From: Bradyrhizobium sp. CCBAU 53351
GTDB lineage: Bacteria; Pseudomonadota; Alphaproteobacteria; Rhizobiales; Xanthobacteraceae
Assembly (NCBI RefSeq): GCF_015291745.1
Contig: NZ_CP030059.1
Span: 3,933,501-3,997,500 of the forward strand
Length of the DNA: 64,000 bases
Reading direction: 5' to 3'
A program made the translations under genes and the position numbers. A model generated the notes under the pieces. It was not told where the DNA came from. It made no database searches and saw only the letters and a list, made by a program, of their open reading frames with translations. Shown here in pieces: positions 59,538-64,000 of this stretch; positions within the stretch are counted from its first letter, which is position 1; the number at the start of each line of letters is the position of its first letter.

Positions 59538-60155
59538 TTACCGGCGACGCTCGATCAGTCTTCGCGCTGCCGGCATCAACGTCGCGCCAAGCGCGTTCTT
59601 GACCAGCGAAGCCGCAACGAACGGCATGATGCCGACCTGCCAGGCCTTCGCAGCGCCGAGCCCGAGGCCGAACGCCAGCCAGCCGAAGCCGGCGGCCAGA
59701 ATGACGATATGGCCTATCGCCATCGCTGCAAACAGCAGCGCCACGCTGCGGTCCCAGCCGCGCTCGGCGAGCCAGCCGGTCACGAAAGCGGCCGCAATGA
59801 AACCGAACAGATAGCCCGCGGTCGGGCCAACCAGCGGCGCAATTCCACCCACCGGTCCGGCAAATACCGGCGCGCCAAGCGCACCCTCGGCGAGGTAGGC
59901 GATCATGGTTGCGCTGCCAAGACGCCAGCCATAGGCCGCGCCGATCATCAGCACCACCAGCGTCTGCAGCGTCATGGGGACATAGGGCAGCGGCAGGCTG
60001 ACCTTGGCTGATAGCGCCATCAATGCGGTGCCGAGCACAACCAGCACGACGGCACGCACCGCACCGACCGTTTCACCCGGCCGGGTCGGCCACATCAATG
60101 CAGCGAGAGAAAAATGTGGCGCAGCAGCGGTCGGGACAGATCGGTGGTCAGACAA
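59538..60155 (-). CDS. bioY: Biotin transporter BioY
   Basis: The 205-residue integral membrane protein has six helices with the BioY block (VSLPLPYVPMTLQTLVVLMI) and GPTAGYLFGFIAAAFVTGWL. It is the substrate-binding component for biotin uptake. No BioM or BioN gene is adjacent, so it may work alone or share ECF subunits. It starts 32 bp after the aminotransferase gene on the same strand, so they are likely cotranscribed. Confidence 0.92.
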   Translation of the reverse strand: MSDHRSVPTAAAPHFSLAALMWPTRPGETVGAVRAVVLVVLGTALMALSAKVSLPLPYVPMTLQTLVVLMIGAAYGWRLGSATMIAYLAEGALGAPVFAGPVGGIAPLVGPTAGYLFGFIAAAFVTGWLAERGWDRSVALLFAAMAIGHIVILAAGFGWLAFGLGLGAAKAWQVGIMPFVAASLVKNALGATLMPAARRLIERRR

Positions 60156-60187
60156 GATGAGCTCCGGATGTGGTCGAAAACTGGCGG

Positions 60188-61375
60188 CTATTTAAGCCAG
60201 TGAGCGATCCGGTCAACTGCCTCGCGCATCTCCCCGGACGAGCGTGCATAAGAAAACCGAATGAACGATCGGCCATGAACGGGATCGAAATCGAGGCCCG
60301 GCGTCGCCGCAACGCGTGCCTGTTCCAGCATTTGCTTGGCAAATTCGAAACTGTCCGAGGTGAAGTCCGAGACGTCGGCATAGAGATAAAATGCACCATC
60401 GGCCGGCAGGAATTTGGCGAGGCCAGCTTTCGGCAATCCCTCGATCAAAATCCGCCGGTTTTCCTGATAGCCATGCTTGATCGCCTCCATCTCGGCCGCG
60501 CCGTCGAAGGCAGCCTCTGCCGCGATCTGCGACAGCGACGGCACCGAGATCGACAGGTTCTGCTGCAGCCGCTCGATCGGCCGCACCAGGATTTCGGGCA
60601 CGACCATCCAGCCGACGCGCCAGCCCGTCATGCAAAAATATTTCGAGAACGAGTTGATCACGAGGGCGTGCTCGGAGAGCGCGGCCGCGGTGACGGCCGG
60701 AAACGCATAATCGAGCCCGTGATAGATCTCGTCCGAGATGAAACGGATGCCGGCGTCTTCCGCCGCCGCGATCAGGCTGGCGAGCGCCTCGCGCGACATC
60801 ATCGTCCCCGTCGGATTGGCGGGGCTGCCAACCAGCACGCCCTTCAGCGGCGCCTTGCGATGGGCGGCGAGCAACGCCTCGCCGGTGAGAGCATGGCGCG
60901 TCTCGTTCGTGGTCTCGATCAGCACCGGCTCGCAGCCGAGCGCGGTGAGGATATGACGGTAGGGCGGATAGCCCGGCACCGTCACGGCGACGCGGTCGCC
61001 CGGCTCGAACATCGACAGGAAGGCCAGGATGAACCCGCCGGAAGAGCCGGTCGTCACCACGATCCTGTCAGGGCTGACGTCGCAGCCATAGGCATCGCGG
61101 TAATGGCGCGCGATGCGCTCGCGCAAGGAGGGGATGCCGAGCGCGGAGGTATAATCGATCCGCCCGGTCTCGAGCGCGGTGTGGGCGGCCGCAATGGCGG
61201 TCCTGGGCGCCGCGGCCGCCGGCTGGCCGACCTCCATATGGATGACATGGCCCCCGGCGGCCTCAATTCGAGCCGCCGCGGCCATGACGTCCATCACCAT
61301 GAACGGGGGAACATCGCTGCGGCGGGAGGGCTCGAGCCACTGCCCCAACCGGTTCCTTAAAGTCGCATCGTGCAT
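60188..61375 (-). CDS. PLP-dependent aminotransferase (class I/II)
   Basis: The 395-residue enzyme has the fold-type I pattern: PLP lysine in NSFSKYFCMTGWRVGW, the aspartate in ISDEIYHGLDY, and the arginine that grips the carboxylate in RSFIRFSYARS near the C-terminus. It resembles aspartate/aromatic aminotransferases of the AspC-like Igamma group. Substrate unknown. It lies just upstream of bioY and is divergent from the M48 protease gene, across 192 bp. Confidence 0.9.
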   Translation of the reverse strand: MHDATLRNRLGQWLEPSRRSDVPPFMVMDVMAAAARIEAAGGHVIHMEVGQPAAAAPRTAIAAAHTALETGRIDYTSALGIPSLRERIARHYRDAYGCDVSPDRIVVTTGSSGGFILAFLSMFEPGDRVAVTVPGYPPYRHILTALGCEPVLIETTNETRHALTGEALLAAHRKAPLKGVLVGSPANPTGTMMSREALASLIAAAEDAGIRFISDEIYHGLDYAFPAVTAAALSEHALVINSFSKYFCMTGWRVGWMVVPEILVRPIERLQQNLSISVPSLSQIAAEAAFDGAAEMEAIKHGYQENRRILIEGLPKAGLAKFLPADGAFYLYADVSDFTSDSFEFAKQMLEQARVAATPGLDFDPVHGRSFIRFSYARSSGEMREAVDRIAHWLK

Positions 61376-61567
61376 TGATTTCTGCTATTTCGCTGGCGGG
61401 CCGGTGCGGCCGGTCCGGAAAAACGGGGCGCTTGCGCCCCAGACTGGCCGCATTGTACGGCTCATAAGGGGAACGGCTGATAAGGGCATATCGCGTATCC
61501 GGCCCGCCGCCAATCGCCAAAACCAATCACGAAACTGCTGTCCAGACCGTTTGACCAAGACCGTTTG

Positions 61568-62968
61568 ATGTCGCTCCAGATCGCATTGCGCAAGAAGGCT
61601 TCCGCCCTCACCGCCCTCGTCACGGCTGCGGCGATCGCGCTGACGCCGTTCTCCGCGGCGCACGCGCAAGCCAAAGGGCCGCCGGTCCTGCGCGACACCG
61701 AGACCGAGCAGCTGCTGCGCGAATATACGCGCCCGATCCTGCGTGCCGCGGGTCTGGAGAAGCAGAACATCCAGATGGTGATCCTCAACGACAACTCGTT
61801 CAACGCGTTCGTCGCCGATGGCCGCCGCATCTTCGTCAATTACGGCGCGATTCTTCAATCGGAGACGCCGAACCAGATCATCGGCGTGCTCGCGCACGAG
61901 ACCGGGCATCTGGCCGGCGGCCATCTGTCCAAGCTGCGTGAGCAGCTCGCCGCGGCCCAGACCCAGATGATCATCGCGATGCTGCTCGGCGCCGGCGCGA
62001 TCGCCGCCGGCAGCACGCGCAACAGCAGCGGCGGCAACAACGGGCTCGCCAATGCCGGCGCCGCTGCGATCTCGGCGCCGCAGGAGGTGATCCGCCGGTC
62101 GCTGCTGTCCTACCAGCGCCAGCAGGAGGAGAACGCCGACCGCGCCGGCGTGAAATTCCTGACCGCGACCCAGCAATCGCCGAAGGGCATGTACGAGACC
62201 TTCAAGCGCTTCACCAGCGAGAGCCTGTTCGCTGCGCGCGGCGCCGACCCCTATCTCCAGTCGCATCCGATGCCCGCCGAGCGCGTTGCCGCGCTGCAGG
62301 AGTTCGCGAGCTCCAGCCCCTACTGGAACAAGAAGGACGATGCAGCGCTCCAGCTCCGCCACGACATGGTGCGCGCCAAGATCTCCGCCTTCATGGAGCG
62401 GCCCGAGACGGTGTACCGCCGCTATCCCCAGACCAATGACAGCATGCCGGCGCGCTATGCCCGCGCCATCAGCACCTATCTGCACGGCGATTTGCGCAGC
62501 GCGCTCACCCAGATCGACGCGCTGATCCAGGTTCAGCCGAACAACCCGTATTTCTACGAGGTGCGCGGCCAGGCCCTCTTGGAAAGCGGCAAGCCGGCCG
62601 ACGCCATCCCTGCCCTGCGCAAGGCTGTCGCACTCTCGAACAATTCACCCCTCATCGAGATGTTACTTGGGCAGGCTCTGGTTGGAACCGATAATAAGGC
62701 CTACACCGACGACGCCGTTCGGATTCTCCGCGCCGCGGTGGCGCGGGAGCCCGAGGCCATCCTCGGTTATAGCCAGCTCGCGATGGCCTATGGCCGGAAG
62801 GGAGATTATGCCGAGGCGGATCTCGCATCGGCCCAGGCCGCTTACTTGCGCGGCGACAACAAGACCGCCCGCGAGCTCGCCACGCGCGCGAAAACCCGTT
62901 TTGCCGTCGGCACGCCCGGATGGGTCAAGGCCGACGACATCGTGGCGGCCAAGCCGCCGCGCAACTGA
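61568..62968 (+). CDS. M48 metalloprotease with TPR-like tail (BepA-like)
   Basis: The ATG at 61568 begins a signal peptide (about 1-34, ending AHAQ). The 466-residue protein has zinc motif HETGH (His110, Glu111, His114) and the third-ligand Glu in QEENADRAGVKF, then TPR-like repeats at about 290-460 (YFYEVRGQALLESGKPADAI). BepA-type proteases check outer-membrane protein and LPS-transport assembly in the periplasm. A DsbA-family gene follows on the same strand. Confidence 0.92.
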   Translation: MSLQIALRKKASALTALVTAAAIALTPFSAAHAQAKGPPVLRDTETEQLLREYTRPILRAAGLEKQNIQMVILNDNSFNAFVADGRRIFVNYGAILQSETPNQIIGVLAHETGHLAGGHLSKLREQLAAAQTQMIIAMLLGAGAIAAGSTRNSSGGNNGLANAGAAAISAPQEVIRRSLLSYQRQQEENADRAGVKFLTATQQSPKGMYETFKRFTSESLFAARGADPYLQSHPMPAERVAALQEFASSSPYWNKKDDAALQLRHDMVRAKISAFMERPETVYRRYPQTNDSMPARYARAISTYLHGDLRSALTQIDALIQVQPNNPYFYEVRGQALLESGKPADAIPALRKAVALSNNSPLIEMLLGQALVGTDNKAYTDDAVRILRAAVAREPEAILGYSQLAMAYGRKGDYAEADLASAQAAYLRGDNKTARELATRAKTRFAVGTPGWVKADDIVAAKPPRN

Positions 62969-62993
62969 CACCACGACGCCTGACACCACGACG
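62966..62993. repeat. 15-bp tandem duplication at the M48 stop codon
   Basis: TGACACCACGACG occurs at 62966-62978 and again at 62981-62993. The first copy starts with the gene's own TGA stop; the second repeats it just after. Confidence 0.7.
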
Positions 62994-63060
62994 TCACGAC
63001 CTTAGCTTTGAGTCCGCCGGGACGTATTCCGAAACCTGCTTTGGATAAGAGGATTTGCCT

Positions 63061-63828
63061 ATGCCTTCGCTGCGCCTGCTTGCTCCCGCGTTGTTTGCGC
63101 TCGCCATGTTCGGCGCAGCCGTGCCTGCATCGGCCGACAGCTTCTCCGATACCCAGCGCACCGACATCGAGAAGATCATCAAGAACTATCTCGTCAGCCA
63201 TCCCGAGGTGCTCGAAGAGGCCATGGCCGAGCTCAGCAAGCGCCAAGCCGCGGCCGAGACGCAGAAGCACGAGGCCAGCATCGCGCAGAACGCCGACGCG
63301 ATCTTCAACTCGCCGCGCCAGGTCGTGCTCGGCAACAAGGACGGCGACGTCACCTTCGTCGAGTTCTTCGATTACAATTGCGGCTACTGCAAGCGCGCGA
63401 TGGACGACATGCTCACCATCATGAAAGGCGATTCGAAGCTGAAGGTCGTGCTGAAGGAGTTTCCGGTGCTCAGCCAGGGCTCTGTCGAAGCGGCACAGGT
63501 CGCGGTCGCCGTGCGCATGCAGGATCCCACCGGCAAGAAATATCTCGACTTCCACCAGAAACTGCTCGGTGGCCGCGGCGCCGCCGACAAGGCACGCGCG
63601 CTTCAAGCGGCCAAGGAAGCCGGCCTCGACACCGCGAGGATCGAGAAGGACATCGCGAGCCCCGAGGTGCGCGCCACCATCGAGGAGAATTTCAAGCTCG
63701 CTGAAGCGATGGGCATGAACGGCACGCCGAGCTACGTCATCGGCAAGCAGATCGTGATCGGCGCCGTCGGCGTCGAAGGCCTCAAGGAAAAGATCGGCAT
63801 CGCCCGCTGCGGCAAGGCGACTTGTTGA
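63061..63828 (+). CDS. DsbA-family thiol oxidoreductase (ScsC/Com1-like)
   Basis: The start at 63061 (MPSLRLLAPALFALAMF) begins a signal peptide, with cleavage near residue 25. The 255-residue protein has an N-terminal helical stalk (about 30-85), as in trimeric ScsC proteins, and a thioredoxin fold with active site Cys107-Gly-Tyr-Cys110 (NCGYCKRAM) and a helical insert. The cis-proline loop is GTPSYVIG. It isomerises or oxidises disulfides in the periplasm. It lies 92 bp after the M48 protease gene, a related quality-control role. Confidence 0.9.
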   Translation: MPSLRLLAPALFALAMFGAAVPASADSFSDTQRTDIEKIIKNYLVSHPEVLEEAMAELSKRQAAAETQKHEASIAQNADAIFNSPRQVVLGNKDGDVTFVEFFDYNCGYCKRAMDDMLTIMKGDSKLKVVLKEFPVLSQGSVEAAQVAVAVRMQDPTGKKYLDFHQKLLGGRGAADKARALQAAKEAGLDTARIEKDIASPEVRATIEENFKLAEAMGMNGTPSYVIGKQIVIGAVGVEGLKEKIGIARCGKATC

Positions 63829-63859
63829 TCGCACGTATTGCGATAGTGAAACACGAAGG

Positions 63860-63885
63860 GGCCGGCTGGAAAGCCGGCCTTTTTT
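63860..63885 (+). terminator. Rho-independent terminator of the DsbA-family gene
   Basis: GGCCGGCT-GGAA-AGCCGGCC followed by six T lies 31 bp after the stop codon. Confidence 0.93.
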
Positions 63886-64000
63886 CTTGCGCGAAGCTTG
63901 GCGTCTTCGTGCAAGTTCATTCATCTGGCGTTCAACAAACAAATGCCGCGGAACAGCCGAAGTTCCGGAACAACTGAAACCTCCTTTCGTTGTTGGCGCG
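63886..64000. other. Window end, no gene recognised
   Basis: These 115 bp after the terminator show no start codon with a ribosome-binding site and no recognisable motif. They are probably the region upstream of a gene beyond the window. Confidence 0.4.

Noticed and set aside
1..64000. CRISPR arrays, insertion sequences, prophage, tRNA or rRNA genes
   Set aside because: No regular spaced repeats, transposase or integrase motifs, or cloverleaf-like genes were seen on reading both strands.

Overview
The window looks like chromosomal DNA of a Bradyrhizobium-type alphaproteobacterium (order Hyphomicrobiales). It is GC-rich, carries Omp25-like porin genes with the NWTGFY motif, an alphaproteobacterial suf order, BioY, DctA and an RNase E with a large insertion in its S1 domain, and one copy of an intergenic palindrome of the kind seen in Bradyrhizobium. 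Genus is inferred from gene content and style; no rRNA, tRNA, CRISPR array, insertion sequence or phage gene was seen.

Layout. 1-3.1 kb: two small beta-barrel outer-membrane proteins and an FAD monooxygenase. 3.3-7.0 kb: two tiny membrane proteins, a Gly-rich exported protein, and a periplasmic caspase-like protein divergent from an AraC regulator across a perfect palindrome. 7.3-10.6 kb: an RhlE-type RNA helicase, a diguanylate cyclase and a TfoX-domain protein with a histone-like tail. 10.8-17.7 kb: an Fe-S assembly cluster (cysteine desulfurase, sufB, sufC, sufD, sufS, sufT, sufA) read leftward with tight overlaps. 17.8-20.0 kb: a divergent acyltransferase / membrane-bound LytTR regulator pair. 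20.4-26.6 kb: hydrolase, SMR exporter, glutathione transferase, anmK, tyrS, an MFS transporter and DoxX. 27-35 kb: a chemoreceptor, a giant AsmA/YhdP-like protein, a peroxiredoxin with a Lys-rich tail and an M23 peptidase.

35-42.7 kb holds the most interesting part. A DUF6502/DUF5666 pair faces a surface-glycan operon: a 53-aa membrane protein, a glycosyltransferase fused to an ABC-2 permease, the ABC ATPase, a second glycosyltransferase and an O-antigen ligase. The intergenic region has two back-to-back promoters, and each overlaps one copy of the palindrome ATGTGGGA-N5-TCCCACAT (one exact, one with a degenerate left arm). I propose that the DUF6502 protein, which has a helix-turn-helix-like segment, is an autorepressor that also controls glycan export.

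42.7-51.4 kb: a periplasmic binding protein, a DMT transporter, a 3-hydroxyisobutyrate dehydrogenase-like enzyme, prfB with a programmed +1 frameshift, PBP1A and an AMIN/Amidase_3 hydrolase with a CtrA-like box. 52-64 kb: RNase E with a His/Asp repeat inside its S1 domain, an amidase, a D-amino-acid dehydrogenase-like oxidoreductase, dctA, bioY, an aminotransferase, an M48 protease with TPR-like tail and a DsbA-family protein.

Starts were chosen by family N-termini, signal peptides and visible ribosome-binding sites. Family names come from recognising motifs in the translated sequence; no search was run.
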